A stretch of DNA of 64,000 bases from Acanthopleura granulata (Eukaryota; Mollusca; Polyplacophora; Chitonida; Chitonidae): NCBI GenBank assembly GCA_016165875.1, contig JABBOT010000007.1:23794531-23858530 (forward strand), written 5' to 3'. The notes under the pieces were generated by a model. It did not search any database and was not told where the DNA came from. It saw only the letters and a program-made list of their open reading frames with translations. Shown here in pieces: positions 23,557-36,545 of the stretch (its first letter is position 1; every line of letters begins with the position of its first letter). Both the position numbers and the translations under genes were made by a program.

Positions 23557-24639
23557 ATGAGCCTACTGACACCGGGTGAACCGTGTGGGTAATGTGCTGT
23601 CACATTAAACGTACATCGGGTGAACCGTGATAGTAAATCACGAAATCTTGAGGCAAGAAAACTTCTGGGTCATCCTTGATAACAGATGTTCCCTGTGTCG
23701 CATAATTTCAGTTACCGCCATCGCAATTGCTGTCACCATAAGTATGAAGTCCATTAGCGTAGCGGTTCTTGGGGGTTTTGCCAGACCGAAATATAATTTA
23801 GTTGATAGGAACAGTTTGCGATAATCAAGGCGATTCAATACCCCCCCCCCCCATATTGGCCAATCCTTCACCCGATATTATCAAGCTTAGAAGCCGAGTA
23901 AAAACGTCTAAGAACCTTTCGGCTTTTTAACAGCAGGAGTCATTTTTAAACGGATATGTGCAGGAGACTGAGGCACGTGACTAACACACCACTTTCCATG
24001 TAATCGCATTCGAACCGGCTAATATGCCTGGTGAGCCCAAGGTGGACATTGGCCAGGGAGTGCCCAAGTTAATGTGCTTAACATTCTGTAATCAGTGCAA
24101 TCAATTTCCGGTAGTTGGTCTATTTTTTTCCGACTTATATTTCTACTCTTTCGATCATTGTACATTTTTCTGTCTTTTTCTTTCCCTTATACACAGAAGT
24201 GAAAATCAAGGTGTTGGACCACAGTGACTGGAATCGACAGCGTGCTATTATGTACCCTTCATTATTTGCCAACTGTCGAAAAGGTCGACCTTGACCTAAC
24301 TATTTATCCCTGGGTACATGTGGACGAAAAAGTATATAATTATGCCTGGTTGCTTTCAAGACAGAGGCCAAGAGCCAATGCTCAATTCGCCCAAGTGCCG
24401 TCCGTTCCAGAGACGGGTATCAGGCACGTTGCCGTTTGGATGCTCAGGGAGTTCGATTTGTGTGGAAATCCGGGAAACCTGCATCTTGAAAGCGGACACA
24501 AAAGGATTTGTGTTGGTCGTTTATTTGCTCGAGTCACCTGGAACTGTCAATTAGGCAAATACCAGTGGACTTATTATTCATGTTTTGTAGATAATTCAGG
24601 CTCAATATTGATTTGCTTAGTGATTTCTCTGCTTCTGGC
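23557..24639. other. Residual array sequence, then unassigned DNA
   Basis: Up to about 23640 the sequence is a diverged continuation of the 68-bp array. A run of 12 C lies at about 23841-23852. An open frame of 157 codons at 24224-24697 has no recognisable domain and runs into the next tandem repeat, so it is not called a gene. Confidence 0.45.
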
Positions 24640-24945
24640 AGCGTCGCGTGGACATTACAGTTTTTCTGGGCCAAGATGGTCAGCCCCTGATCATTGAAGT
24701 CGCGTCTGGTTTATACATGTAGCTGGTTAGCGTCGCGTGAACAGTAAGGTTTGTGTCAACCAAGAGGATCAGCCCCTGATCATAGCATGTAGTTGGTTAG
24801 CTTCGCGTGAACAGTAAGGTTTGTGTCAGCGAAGAGGATTAGCGTATGGCTGATCACTGCATGTAGCTGGTTAGCGTCGCGTGAGCAGTACGGTTTGTCT
24901 CAACCAAGAGGATCAGCCTCTGATCATTGCATGTAGTTGGTTTGG
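24640..24945. repeat. Imperfect tandem repeat, 70-89 bp unit, four copies
   Basis: Units start with TCGCGTG at 24644, 24733, 24803 and 24877. They share ACAGTAAGGTTTGTGTCAAC, CAAGAGGATCAGCCCCTGAT and GCATGTAGCTGGTTAGCG. Confidence 0.88.
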
Positions 24946-24949
24946 ATAC

Positions 24950-27227
24950 GGCCTTAAGTCAGGAAGTCAGCCAGGAGAAACCTGTGTTTCCTCCACGCAG
25001 ATACATGCACACCTGACCCTCACGGCGTATGTATAAGTGAGATCATCTTCAGTACAACGTTTAACATCAGTGAAATAAAAATTATCATGTAACCTTGGAG
25101 TTGAAGTCGTTATGCCATATCATTTGGATGACGGTGTGGCGTTGTTGTGGAGATAACCGTGATGACTCATGACGTCCTATACACTGACAGTATAGCGATT
25201 CTGAGTCAGTCAGTACGTGAGTATTTTCAGTGTGGGACAATTATTAACTAGGAGATTACCACCTCGCCTCACACCCCCCGCTCCGCCCGCACCCTCATCC
25301 TTAACATGAGGACGACCACCTGATATGCATGAGGCAATTGCACAGTGCTAAGATCGTCTTGTATTTGGATTCTCGTTGTCATTTGGGGGAAGTTCCAAGT
25401 GAGAAGGCGTAATGGCCATGTGGTTTGATAGAACAATGAATGACTGGAACGAAAAATACGACGTTCACCTTGGACAAACCTTGCCAATTGACTACACCGA
25501 ATTACGTCACGGCAGATCTCGCGAGAGAAAGTCATTATATGCAATCTATAGCTTTTATTGAAATTGGAATACCTCATCGTAGGCGTGGAACATATAAAGT
25601 CAGCGAGATGCTTAAAAAATCCTGTTGCCGATACGATTGGTGTCTTAATCTGAAAAAATTCAAAACCTATCATGCCTTTGTTAAAGAGAAAAAAGAAACT
25701 CTTTCTATTTGAAGCTGCCTATGCTGTTGCAATGAGGTGAAGTACTTCCGGTTTGTTTTTCTCTGATTGGCTAATTTTATGCTTGCCATTTTCTTCTGTA
25801 AGTCAAACACCCTCCTGAGTCATTGATCAATGCACGTGTCACCGTATAAAGTAACAGAAAAAATGGAAATCACCACTGAAACCTATATTCTGAAACCACC
25901 AGTGCTTCTTTTATGAAAGGTGATTTAAACAATGCATTAAATTTAAGTTTTCCTGCTCGTATTGGCGGGGAGGGTTAGTGGAGCCGTATTGACAATGTTG
26001 TATGCCAGAGTTTTGAAATCTAATATCTCTATTTTTGTTTCCACCAATGAAACAAATTTTCCCCTTGTTTACTACTTTACTGTGTAATCAAGCACAAAAT
26101 AACGAGCTTAAATATAACTTTATTTAATTAAATTTGTTAAAACGAGAAATGGACTTTCCTCAACAAATGTAATACATTTGCTAAACAGAATAACAATAGT
26201 TTTTGAAAACAAACTGCAAACAACCAAGGTTAAGGAGATTACCATGCATGAAGTTATGCAATTCAGTTGGCATCAGACACCTGCAGCCTCAAAGTGTTTC
26301 GTCTTTCACGTAGGTTTTCTGGTACATATTGAAATATTAGCCATTTACACCCAGGTTTTAGGAACCAGACTTTTAGAAAGATACATCGGAAGTTGTTCAA
26401 CAAGCATAGAAATGTGGATACAGTGACACCAAAAACATGATAGAAAAAAATACTGATAACAAAATAATAATGGCAGTAAGCATGTACACGCAGAGCGTGG
26501 GCAGTCCAGCATGAAATGCTTGGAACCATTTGCATTACGTCCCGTTCGCATTTTTACACGGTGACTCATACGAATCAAGTTTTTATAGAGACAACCAATC
26601 TGTAGTGCTTTGTTGTAATTTCATTTTCTAATGGAAGGAAGTTATACACCATTCAAAATATGAGTCATTTTACTTCAACCGTATAAATTGTTTTGTAGAA
26701 AAACAAAACTAGTTTCCGGCATTGGAGTGAAAATATATTCGTCAGCCCACCTCATATATATCAAACATTTTAAGGTATTTAACTGGGGTGGAAAAGATCT
26801 CATAAAATAGAACACACAGATATATTAAAAACAGTTAAATAGACAGTCTTCAATTGTGTTTCGGAAAACCTTTAAAATGTATTTTTTTTTCAATGTAAAT
26901 ACATGCATGTACATGATGAGGGAACACCTCGGGCAAAGCATTACTCCGTTGAGACTTGAACGTAAATGAGATTTCAAAACAAAACCCTATTTCTTGCCAC
27001 GCTTCATAAGCCGACAATTTGATTCAGGATTCCAGCCCATCACCTGCTTTTACAAGCACATACATTTAGCTAAAAAGAACAAGGTGTCATATAGTGTGAT
27101 CAAACACGGGTCTTGCAAGGCAAAAGACCTCTAAGACTGGCAATTCGTTCACTAAGCGTTTAGTATGAGGAACAGACCGAGTGCTGGTCATCCGTAACAT
27201 GTGTCCGTGTACTGTGTCGGCATGGCC
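24950..27227. other. Intergenic, no gene recognised
   Basis: About 2.3 kb. Open frames (25269-25712 on both strands, 26178-26578) are short and unrecognised. The frames on opposite strands overlap each other. Confidence 0.5.
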
Positions 27228-27545
27228 GTCACATAGAATACACACTGCAGACCTCCGTACAATATACTGCCCCCTTCCCTTATGGGTGGCGAAACAAAGC
27301 ATACAGTATACTGCATCCTTCCCTTATGTGTGGAGAAAGAGAATATACACACATTATACTGTACACTTCCGTAATGGACGACCAAACAGAATATGCAATA
27401 TACTGACAGCACACCTCCGTAATGCGCGGTGAAATACAACATGCAGTACACTCTATGCCTCCGTATAATTCAAGTGAAAATAAAAAACACAGAATACTGC
27501 ACACCTCCGTAACGGATGGCCAAAAGAAGACAGAGTACACTGCGC
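27228..27545. repeat. Degenerate tandem repeat, about 50-60 bp unit, six copies
   Basis: Each unit has a GAATAC.CACTGCA or GTATACTGC-like start, a CTCCGTAA or TTCCCTTAT word and then GG.GG(C/A)GAAA(C/T)A. Copies start near 27236, 27302, 27350, 27395, 27440 and 27490. Open frames on both strands across the array are explained by it. Confidence 0.75.
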
Positions 27546-27549
27546 AGAT

Positions 27550-30165
27550 TGGACCTGAATCTTTGCTGGAAAGGTTAACCATTGCTATAGGGCCTTCTGA
27601 TTGTTGCACGATCACTGGAGTAAGGTATTTAACGCTATGCCTTTACTCGTAAACAGTCCCTCTTTAAATGTCACTGTCATAAGAAAAATATGAACGGAAA
27701 TTCTTCTTGCAGTGTTTGCCTCAATTTCCCAAAACATTTCACATTTATTATTTTTTAAATGACCCGAGGCATTATAGTTATAACCTTTGACGCAGAGGAC
27801 AGTGATAAAACACCACTGTGCTATATAATCATTTCAACATATTGGTTTTTAGTTAAGGAATACATGAAAGGTTTGGATTCTTTCTTAACATGTCGTTCAG
27901 GGTGTGTGCTAACGTAGAAAAGTACAAAAACTTTCTCCGCTGTCTTCATGGGGCATAAATATGGTTCAAACTTCTGTTTTCCGAATCCCCAGCTTCCAGC
28001 TATTGCTTACCAAACCTTCTCCATTTCAGCTAATGTATAACCGTAAATACATTTGTTCACGGAGAGAAACGTTTTACAAAATCTACATGGCGGGATTTCA
28101 AGTCCTTCTTTTTATACTGACGTTGACCTTCTTTGACTAGGTTCAGCACAAACGCTCTGCTCCAACAGAGACTCGAGAGTATAGCGTAGTATAGACAGTG
28201 ATAGAAACTACGGAACTCAAATTCCAAAGATAATATGCAAAACCATTGGGCGCAACATGTCCTAGTCAATGTCCTGTAGACACTCAAGATTTCAGAGATT
28301 CACACGCAATCACCATGAAACCAGTCTATAACTAATCTATCAGTCAAACGGTTCAAGAGGCAATCGATCAGTCCTCGTAATTTCAAATCACATTCCTAAG
28401 ATTAGACTGCTTCTTGCATGTGTGCTGATCAATGGTGAACTTTAGCACATTCCAGTGGTCTGGGGGATAGAGGTTAAATACCTAACCACTATATATATAT
28501 ATCATATACACGTATGTGAATATGTGCGCATAAACACTGTTTGCTTATGGCTGCATATAATTCTCATACACCCTTTTTTAGTAGGAAGACCCGCTATTCC
28601 AACTCGTCCATTCCTGACTGCATCACACCGCGGCCACCTGAACAGAACAAGTGGCTAGCCATAGATAAGAATAAAAATAAAAGTGTAAAAGAAGCATAGA
28701 ATATTAGGCTTTTCTCCATTCATAATTAATTCGGTTTCTTAACATAGGAATTTGCATTATTGGACCGCCTTGTCTGACCCACTTATAGATCCTGGATGGG
28801 GAACGCATCGACAGTAAAGGTTAATTATGGGAAGGTAATTCCGCAGGCAGTAAAACTAAATGCCACAAGGCTGGTCTTTGAATGGACGAAAGTTTAACGC
28901 CCAGCCAAGTTCCAGGAGATAGCGCCATTCTCGCCGAACCTCATCACGTTTGTCAAACTCATGCATTACTAAAATGCGATGCGAGAAATCATTGTGTTTT
29001 TCTGTAATTTTTTGTGCTCCTGTGTTAGCATCAAGCCAGATGTAGACAGGCGGATATCGATCGAGCTCGAAGACTCCCGGCCGGCTCAGCCCAGCGCCTG
29101 ATAATAATGACTAGTCTCTTAATAAGACAACAGACCCCGCCACACGAGGTTTCCCCAATTGACGTCATAGACTTCCCCGATGACGTAGAAAGTGATACGC
29201 TTAAAGGTCAATGCAATTGTGACCGACTTTCAAGACATGGTTAAGCAATGGATGTAAACAACGAAGAAGGGCGCTTTGAATGGTCTGCACTCTGTGCACC
29301 GACAGCGGTTCCATGACCACCCCGGCTGCCAGACTTCGGTGCCAAACCACTGGTTGCCTCTCTGTCCAACCGTAAAGAGATAAAATGGCATAATTTCCTA
29401 CCTTTGTCTCCGATTTTAAGAAACTGCAGTGTCAGCCAGAATGAAAGATCTAAAAACGGCAGCGATTGGAGGCCCGAGATTTAGCCAGACAAAGGCAGAT
29501 AGGGGGTTTTTAACCCTGGGGAGGCCAGTTTGGTCCTTGGAACATGGAATAAAGTGTTAACTGAAAGGGGGGAGGGGGTGGCGGGGGAGAGGGTCGGGGT
29601 GAGCTGTACGGCTCATTCACAGAAAATGGACAGAGGGATAAAAGGAATCGATGAACCTAGGCTAAACTACGTCAATGCGTAGACATCTCAAAGGTGAAAG
29701 TTTCCAAATGACAGTTGGCCTAATTCCCAATGGTAAGGCATTGTAGAATGCTGAACCGCGGTTTTCAGTGTCAAAGCATGTATCCCTGGGCATGGGACAA
29801 CTGAATTGTGGTATCTACCGAACGCTGCTTTAATTCAATCGCACCAGACTATAATATTCAGAATTATTCAGATTTTCACAACTTCCTTTAAGCTAAGCTA
29901 GCGGATTCTAGACACGTAGGATTGTTTTTTTCCTGAGCGTTGTGCAATAGATAACTCTATGCGCCATGCACATCCGCCTAATGCTGTCGGAAAATACAAA
30001 TTCTGCAGAACAGGTTAAGTTCACTCACTTCCACATATTACACAAAACTCACAAACTCAGCTGACTGAAGGGAACGGCGTACCGCTACTATACATGTAAA
30101 TACATGTACTAGATGGCTGGATCATCTTACGTTCTCAGTCCGTGTTTAAACGCATCAGCTACAAT
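27550..30165. other. Intergenic, no gene recognised
   Basis: About 2.6 kb with a short (TA)n at 28490-28502 and a G-rich tract at about 29567-29600 (five or more runs of 3-6 G). No open frame above about 80 codons. Confidence 0.5.
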
Positions 30166-30169
30166 ATAT

Positions 30170-30272
30170 TCGGTATATGAATGATCACGTTCACAAGATA
30201 TACGGTATGTAAATGATCACGTTCACAAGATATACGGTATGTAAATGATCACGTTCACAAGATATACGGTAT
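30170..30272. repeat. Tandem repeat, 32-bp unit, three copies
   Basis: AATGATCACGTTCACAAGAT plus ATACGGTATGTA is repeated three times with essentially no changes, implying recent expansion. Confidence 0.93.
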
Positions 30273-30952
30273 CATGGGTAGTTTATTCTCTGGATTGGTT
30301 TAATGCACATTTAGGCACTGTGATGTACGAGGGGGTATGAGTAGGGGCGGAGCAGTGGGAAGGGTACGCACATATGGAACTGTTTGTTCAGTCCTGGGTA
30401 CGGCATTTTGTTAAATCCTAGGATTAAAGAATATTCTAAAACTTGAAACTTCGTAGTGTTGGCACTTTAGTGTTTCTAAACCATGGCTACTAGTGGGTTT
30501 TCTTTCAGTATATACCCTAACCAGGTTTGCGGAACCTTAACGCCGTGGTGTCCTCGAAATTCTGTTGATGTTGAAACTACCTCCCCTCCTCCCCCCCCCA
30601 CAAGAAACAAGCACAAGAAGTTTACAATTTACACCCCGAACCCGAACGTGGTACAGGTGTTTGATGTACACGTTTTTATGGTAAACGCGCATGAGGTATT
30701 TATGAATCTGTCAACTAGCAAATACATATATCGGCGGTGGTGTGGACATTTGCTTATAGCAGAGCGGACGACCTGATAAAATATTGCTCCCATTGTTGCT
30801 ATTTTTCTCAATATCTGAAACACTATACCGAAGGGGAATGCACATTCCATGTTCAAAGCAAGAGGCACTGAGTATGCAAGCATTGTTAAGCACTACATTT
30901 TACTGCTTAGGTATTGTAGGCCTATAGATATCTTAACCCTTTATACTGACAG

Positions 30953-31359
30953 ATATCTAGTTGTTTCATCATTATTATTTATAATACAGTTTTTATAAAC
31001 AAACCAATTCCAACAGCTTGGCACAGAGGGGCGCTTCGGAAAAAGGAAGCCACCCTCCAAAAAACCTTCCGTTTAAATCCGTTATTTGAGGGACAACGGA
31101 TTACATTTTTATTGATCTGACGAATTTTATCCATTCCCTTTAACTAATTAATCCATACCTGATCAGGAATTAATCCGTAATCAGGATCCGATTTTGATCC
31201 ATTAGATCCTCATCCCACAAGAAACGGATTTAACGGGAGATTTTTTTTCCCCACGGCACAGCCATGCAATGGCCACAAGTGAATATGTGAATTCAATACG
31301 CTCTAGTTATATTATGATTATATCTAGTTGTTTCATCATTATTATTTATAATACAGTTT
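30953..31359. repeat. Pair of identical 40-bp direct repeats flanking 327 bp
   Basis: Bases 30953-30992 and 31320-31359 are identical over 40 positions (beginning ATATCTAGTTGTTTCATCAT). The enclosed 327 bp contain repeated ATCCGTT, AATCCGTAATC and GGATCCGATT words but no open frame. Confidence 0.9.
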
Positions 31360-31680
31360 ATATCAAGGACTGCATTGGTTCGATTGTTTGACTATAGAAG
31401 AATGCGATATTAACATAGCTTTTGCTACAAGTAGATATTTATTTATTGACTGATCAAGGAAGCCAGGTATCTGGATTTGGGAACAGGTTACAGGGTGTTG
31501 GGAGATGATGCGTACTGGAGACCCAGTATCATGTACCGCAACCGCAACTAAATGTTATCTCCACAGAGCATCAGGTTATTGCCGTTTACTGTCAACGACC
31601 GTTAGTTTGTCTTTTCCTTTCCACATGATTCGCTGCAATGTCCAGCTTTTATATGAATTTGTTGTCCCGTTTATTTACCT

Positions 31681-32090
31681 TCGCGCGCGGTGCCTGCGGG
31701 TTAGGTCTGCGGTGGGTGCGGGCGGGCAACAGCAGCCCCGTCGAGTCGATGAGAGCAAATAAAAAGCGGCTTTATTGGGTTCATCCTAGGCTCAGGTGCC
31801 GGCCACGCAATAGACGGCCGCTTCCAGCTGGTGAGAGACTCAAAAAATCTCTTCTGTAGATCAAACAGCTTATCACTCTGACCTTTTTCGCGCCCTCTGC
31901 TCCTGAGAAAAACGCCAGCGGCCACGGGGGTCGCCAGGAACAGAGCTGGCTTAATCAGCCACTCCCAGGCAGGCTGACAGAAATCCCCGCGCCCCCTTCT
32001 CACCTCGCCTTGCGCTGCAGGGCAGGCCAGCTCTAACTCCAAGGATTGTGTATACCAGGCTCCATTCATCATTGCCTAAGAGCCTGGAAC
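31681..32090. other. GC-rich island of unknown origin
   Basis: About 400 bp are clearly richer in G+C than the surrounding AT-rich DNA. A minus-strand open frame covers about 31701-32072 and a plus-strand frame enters from 31505. AATAAA hexamers sit on both strands (plus 31758-31763, minus 31771-31776). It could be a CpG island or exon, a solo-LTR-like piece of an old retroelement, or foreign or contaminant sequence. No protein family was recognised and no pairing LTR or primer-binding site was found. Confidence 0.4.
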
Positions 32091-32224
32091 ACCTGTTGTA
32101 CGGCACAGTGCCGAGTTGCAATTAATTCATGGAATATGAATTAAGTTTCGCCCGCTTTTATTTGTGTGTCATTTAGAAAGGTATAGGATATTAAACGTTC
32201 TAGTGGCGAGTGAAAGTCCTGTCT

Positions 32225-32345
32225 TTTGTTTAATTATTCGATTGTGTGTTTAACGCAACACACTAGAAATTTTCATTTATATATACGCCCAATGTTATAC
32301 GTGGAGGAAACCAAAGTGCCCGGCGGGCAATTCACCGCCCTCTCA
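32225..32345. mobile_element. Repeat family D fragment
   Basis: GTTTAACGCAACACACTAGA, ATTTTCATTTATATATACG and ACGTGGAGGAAACCAAAGTG followed by CCCGGCGGGCAA resemble a second copy at 37830-38000. Both match a common molluscan short repeat pattern (GTGGAGGAAACC..AGT.CCCGG); this is from memory. Confidence 0.5.
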
Positions 32346-32619
32346 CATTTTGTACTGACTGACATTTTACGTGTGTTTACTTGTAACTTCGGACGATTTG
32401 GCCGACTTGTGAAATATAGGCGTTTTTTCAGCAAACGTTAAAGTGCACCCACGACCACATGCGCGAGCATCGTGGCCACTTGTTATCACCATTCTGTACA
32501 TGGTTATGTATTTTGTCCCCTCCCCCAGTAATAAAGGGCTAAATAAAAAACAAAACCAATATGACGCTTCCTTGGATTTCATAGGTCTCTGGATCTGGAC
32601 GCAAAACAGCTCATACTGA

Positions 32620-32668
32620 TTCAGAGAAGCCCGGCAGAACCCTGGGGAAAGCTACGACCATCCGCATA
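32620..32668 (-). mobile_element. SINE family A small fragment
   Basis: CCGGCAGAACCCTGGGGAAA and CGACCATCCGCA are body words of family A in reverse orientation. Nothing else of the element remains. Confidence 0.55.
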
Positions 32669-32669
32669 G

Positions 32670-34074
32670 ATATGTTAGATTACAAGAGTTTAAACATCTA
32701 CATCTAGAAGTGTTAATTAACCTGTAAATTTCGATGTTTAACTGATAAACACTTTCATGCATCAGATAGTAAACACTTGGAAATGATAACATACAGTATG
32801 GACTATATACACGTTTAAGACGCTTATATTTAACACTTAAATATGTATATTTATTAAACACGGTACAGTCACCCATTAAGCGCCTTGGGCGTTGGTCATT
32901 TTATAGTGTAGATAAAAGAGAGAAGTAGATTGCTACATCTTATAAGCATGTAGTAAAGTATGGAATTTTAACACTTTACAAAGTGTTAACATAACATTAT
33001 AAATGGCATGCCACTTCTAGCACTTCCAAAATGTTCCACTTAACATTACTGAAGTCATATATAATATTTCAGAGCACAACCACTGAGCGCATTTCCGCCA
33101 GAATCTCTCATTCGCATACACAATAAAAAACAAATATAGAAACACACCAATAAAATAATGTTAGTAACATACAAAGGGAAGTCATGATCAGTTTTAAAAA
33201 AATGTCACGAATAACTTATAGATGAATATTCCGAATCAAAATCAACACATAATGGGCATTGATTTCATACTGGATACACAGAATCCTAGCCAAGGCTAGC
33301 CCAAGTAAACCCACACCAGCCACGCTCTAATTGCACGTCAAATAATCATATAATCAAATGTGAAAGCATTTAGCCTATACATGTATACCAGGCCCCTGAG
33401 TGTGAATTGAACTTAGATATGTCGTCATTTCATAATTTGGAAGAAAAGGTTATGACGTCACTCAGAGTTTAAGCAATTCATAAAACCCACTCTAGAATTC
33501 AACCATCGACAGCATTGTAGTTATTTAAAGAAATGTAACGAAAAGTATGCAATATAAAATAACGACATAAGTACATTTAGTTGTGGATGTAGTTTGTAGT
33601 GGTCCGCTTTCAGGTGTTGCTTATTCTAAAGTTCCTGTTTTATTTCACTTTTTCTTATATTTCCCAGACAATGGGGAATAGTAATTTAGGTACCTGACAA
33701 AGTGTGATTATGATTTCATTATGATGACCCACATGTATTTTTGCAAAGGAAAATACCATGTGGGCTTTGTAGTGAAAATTGCAAGGTGGCGTTATTATGT
33801 GTACATGTGTGTACTATTTATATAAAACTAATACTTTGGCTATATCAATATCATGAGCATTGCACATAGAAATTAATTAGTTATTGGAAACCAGACCGTT
33901 TTATCTACCCGCTGATTGTCAATCAAAGAGTGCCTGATGGTAACTCACATATAATCGAAACCACCCGTCCCAGTGGATTAACAACCGAGTAACGGTTTAC
34001 AAGATGAATACTTCGTGGCGCTTTGGACACGTAAGAGATCATGGAGATGCCATGGACTAATAGGAATTGCTTAA
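32670..34074. other. Intergenic, nothing recognised
   Basis: Strongly AT-rich. No open frame above about 75 codons. Confidence 0.5.
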
Positions 34075-34342
34075 TTGTTTACTTATTTATTTGTTTATTT
34101 ATGGGTTCATTACGCCGTGTTCAAGAATATTTTCTTTATACAACGGCGGCTTAAATCATTGTAGCAGGAAACCGGGTAGAGCCCGGGAAAGCGGACATTT
34201 ATCCGGAGGATATTGGCAAGTCCTGAGAGGAAGCCACCATGAACTGGACTTGAACTCACATGCATGGACCGGATTGTTCAGAGGCTCCTGGGGCATATTG
34301 TGCTGAACTAGAACGCTAGCCACTGGGCCACCGAGGCCTTAC
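34075..34342 (-). mobile_element. SINE family A copy, full length
   Basis: On the plus strand: (TTTA)n tail, CATTACGCCGTGTTCAAGAA, TATACAACGGCGGC, GCAGGAAACCGGGTAGAGCC, GAGAGGAAGCCACCATGAAC, the B box in reverse (GGACTTGAACTCACA, about 34247-34261), CAGAGGCTCCTGGGGCATAT, and the A-box side in reverse, CACTGGGCCACCGAGGC. All modules are present. Many point changes show it is old. Confidence 0.94.
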
Positions 34343-35364
34343 AAATCGGAATTTTATATTTTGACATAAAACATTATACCATAAGCTGGCGAGAGACTGA
34401 CAAAGGTGAATTCCTGTATATGGGTAGGTAAGTATATATTCTGCGTTAGGTTAGGTAAGTATCAAGTTTTGCTTTTGCATTGCCCAACATTCTGCTTGGC
34501 TGTTCGTGGGAAGTGCGCCAAAACATTGTCATTTTATATTTCCTCCCATTCTTCCACAACAACCCCGATCTCCACGAGGGCAAGTCGCTCGAGTATGCAT
34601 CTTGATTAGTTTAGATTTCTTCGGCTGAAATCCCATGAGTATTCTGTCTTTGTCCCGCTTAATCTTTTTCTGCATGACGACAATGACGCAAGCAGCCACT
34701 CCGAAGGAGACACGGAGGTTTTGCTTTTCACGGAATGTGGACTAGCCACCGGAAGACAAATCTCCATTTGCAGGCCACCGCGAGAAAATACGGAGCCCTC
34801 TAACAAAGCCTTAACCTTCTAAGACCTATGTAATATAATTGGGCGAAAGATCAAAGGCATACTTTATGATGTGCAGGTGAAGCGAATGCGATGGTTGTAA
34901 GGGACACTCCATCGCTTGTCCTGTGACACGCCATTCCAGTATCGATCTGCGCAAAACTCACCCCACACAAGAGGGCCTCACTGACGTCAAACCGCTTCTG
35001 ACCAATCGCTGTAAAGGTTCAGGAGGGTCAAGCGGGTGGCCCAGAGCTCTGGGGGCCACTCATCAGATGGTGTGATCGATAAAGCTAAATTATTGAATGG
35101 ATAGGGCTGAGCGACGAACAACATTTACATTAACTGCTGACAAAAAATGGGCAAGCCTGCGGCACTTTAAAGGAAATATGATGTCGTTCACAGTGGATAT
35201 AGGCTCATTCATCCATGTTTCATAGCCTTGTTTTCTACTCTGTCTTGTTCGACCGTATTTTTGTGTTCCTTAGAACTGGCCGGAATTACGGGATAAAAAC
35301 CCTCACCAGACACAGTAGGGACAGACCAGTGTATGGTCTCCTTACTTTATAATCAGTGACAGGA
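34343..35364. other. Intergenic, nothing recognised
   Basis: About 1 kb without a supported gene or repeat. Confidence 0.5.
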
Positions 35365-35865
35365 CACCACTGATATGCCATCACTGATACGACCGCATTG
35401 ATATAACATCACTATGACGATACCATTGAAATAACATCACTAATGCGACACCACTGATATACCATCACTGATACGACATAGCTGATATAACATTACTATG
35501 ACGACACCAGTGAGATAACATCACCAATATTACACCACTGATATACCATCACTGATACGATATCACTGATATGACATCACTATAATGACACCATTGAAAT
35601 AAAACCACTAATACGACACCATTGATATAACTTTAGTGATATACGACGCCGGTGATGCCAGATCACTGATATGAGATATCAGAGGTATCAGTGATCCGAG
35701 GCCATTCATATGACATCACTGATATATGAGACCAGTGGTACATGACCATTCATATGACATCATTAATATATGACACCGGTGATACGAGACCATTCATATG
35801 ACATCACTGATATATGGGATCAGTGATATCAAACCACTGATATAATATCAGAGATGTATGATTAC
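35365..35865. repeat. Degenerate short tandem repeat (CACTGATA words)
   Basis: The words ACACCA(C/T)TGATAT, CATCACTGATA and GACATCACT recur every 15-30 bp over 500 bp. The period is irregular and GTGATA/TATCAC complements make many short inverted pairs. Confidence 0.88.
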
Positions 35866-36384
35866 ACCCTCTTTGTAAAAAACGGGCTCCAGCTGTACAA
35901 GTTTGGATATGACATATCTCAAACAAGGCAACGTTATACGACTTTCAGTCAGTCAGAAAAGAAGTATATATCTGTGACGTGGAAAAGCTGATACACTTGT
36001 ATGGTGTGAAGTCGTCATTGTTGGCACAGCTCATCGCATGCCGGTATTTAAAGATTTCAAGGCTTATGATTCATAATTCGTCATTCCTCACAAGTTGTTT
36101 GTTAATGTCGACATTCCTCCCTGACAGAAAGACGCAAGCGAATATACCATGTTAAGAAGACATTCCTCAGTAATAAGTAATATCTGCCTGACTGACATGT
36201 GTACGAGCAGGGCAAGAGCCCTGTAATATATTGACGTTACTGCTTTTGTGCGCATGCTCTGGGCTCATACTGATTACCGAGTACATTCTACCTTCGTAAC
36301 TGTTAACCGTTCTATGTGTTGTGTTCCGAAGTGCCAAACACATGATACAAGAAGTACAGACTAAAACTTATTTTTCCTAAGGAG

Positions 36385-36545
36385 GAAACGGATCGTGTTT
36401 AAGGTGTTTGCCTTTCAATCGACAGGACACACCAAGTGTAGGGTTCAAACCCTGCCAAGGACAGGAAATTTGTAAATTCCGGGGCTCTAGCCCTGATTGT
36501 TATTGGGGCCCTGATAACAGTAAAGGGTCGACGGCGCCCGTGGCG
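36385..36545 (+). mobile_element. SINE family C copy (tRNA-derived)
   Basis: An A-box-like GTTTAAGGTGTTTGCC at about 36397-36412 and a B box, GGGTTCAAACCCTG, at about 36441-36454 are spaced as in a tRNA gene. Then come CCAAGGACAGGAAATT and GTAAATTCC. The second half lacks a tRNA acceptor stem match, so this is a SINE head rather than a tRNA gene. The reverse copy is at 38085-38235. Confidence 0.65.

Noticed and set aside
24224..24697. 157-codon open frame
   Set aside because: No recognisable motif, and its 3' end runs into a tandem repeat.
31701..32072. Minus-strand 123-codon frame in the GC-rich island
   Set aside because: A GC-rich composition lengthens chance open frames. No family was recognised and both strands are open.
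36385..36470. tRNA gene
   Set aside because: A and B boxes are present, but no acceptor-stem pairing or complete cloverleaf is seen. A related copy at 38085-38235 shows it is a SINE.
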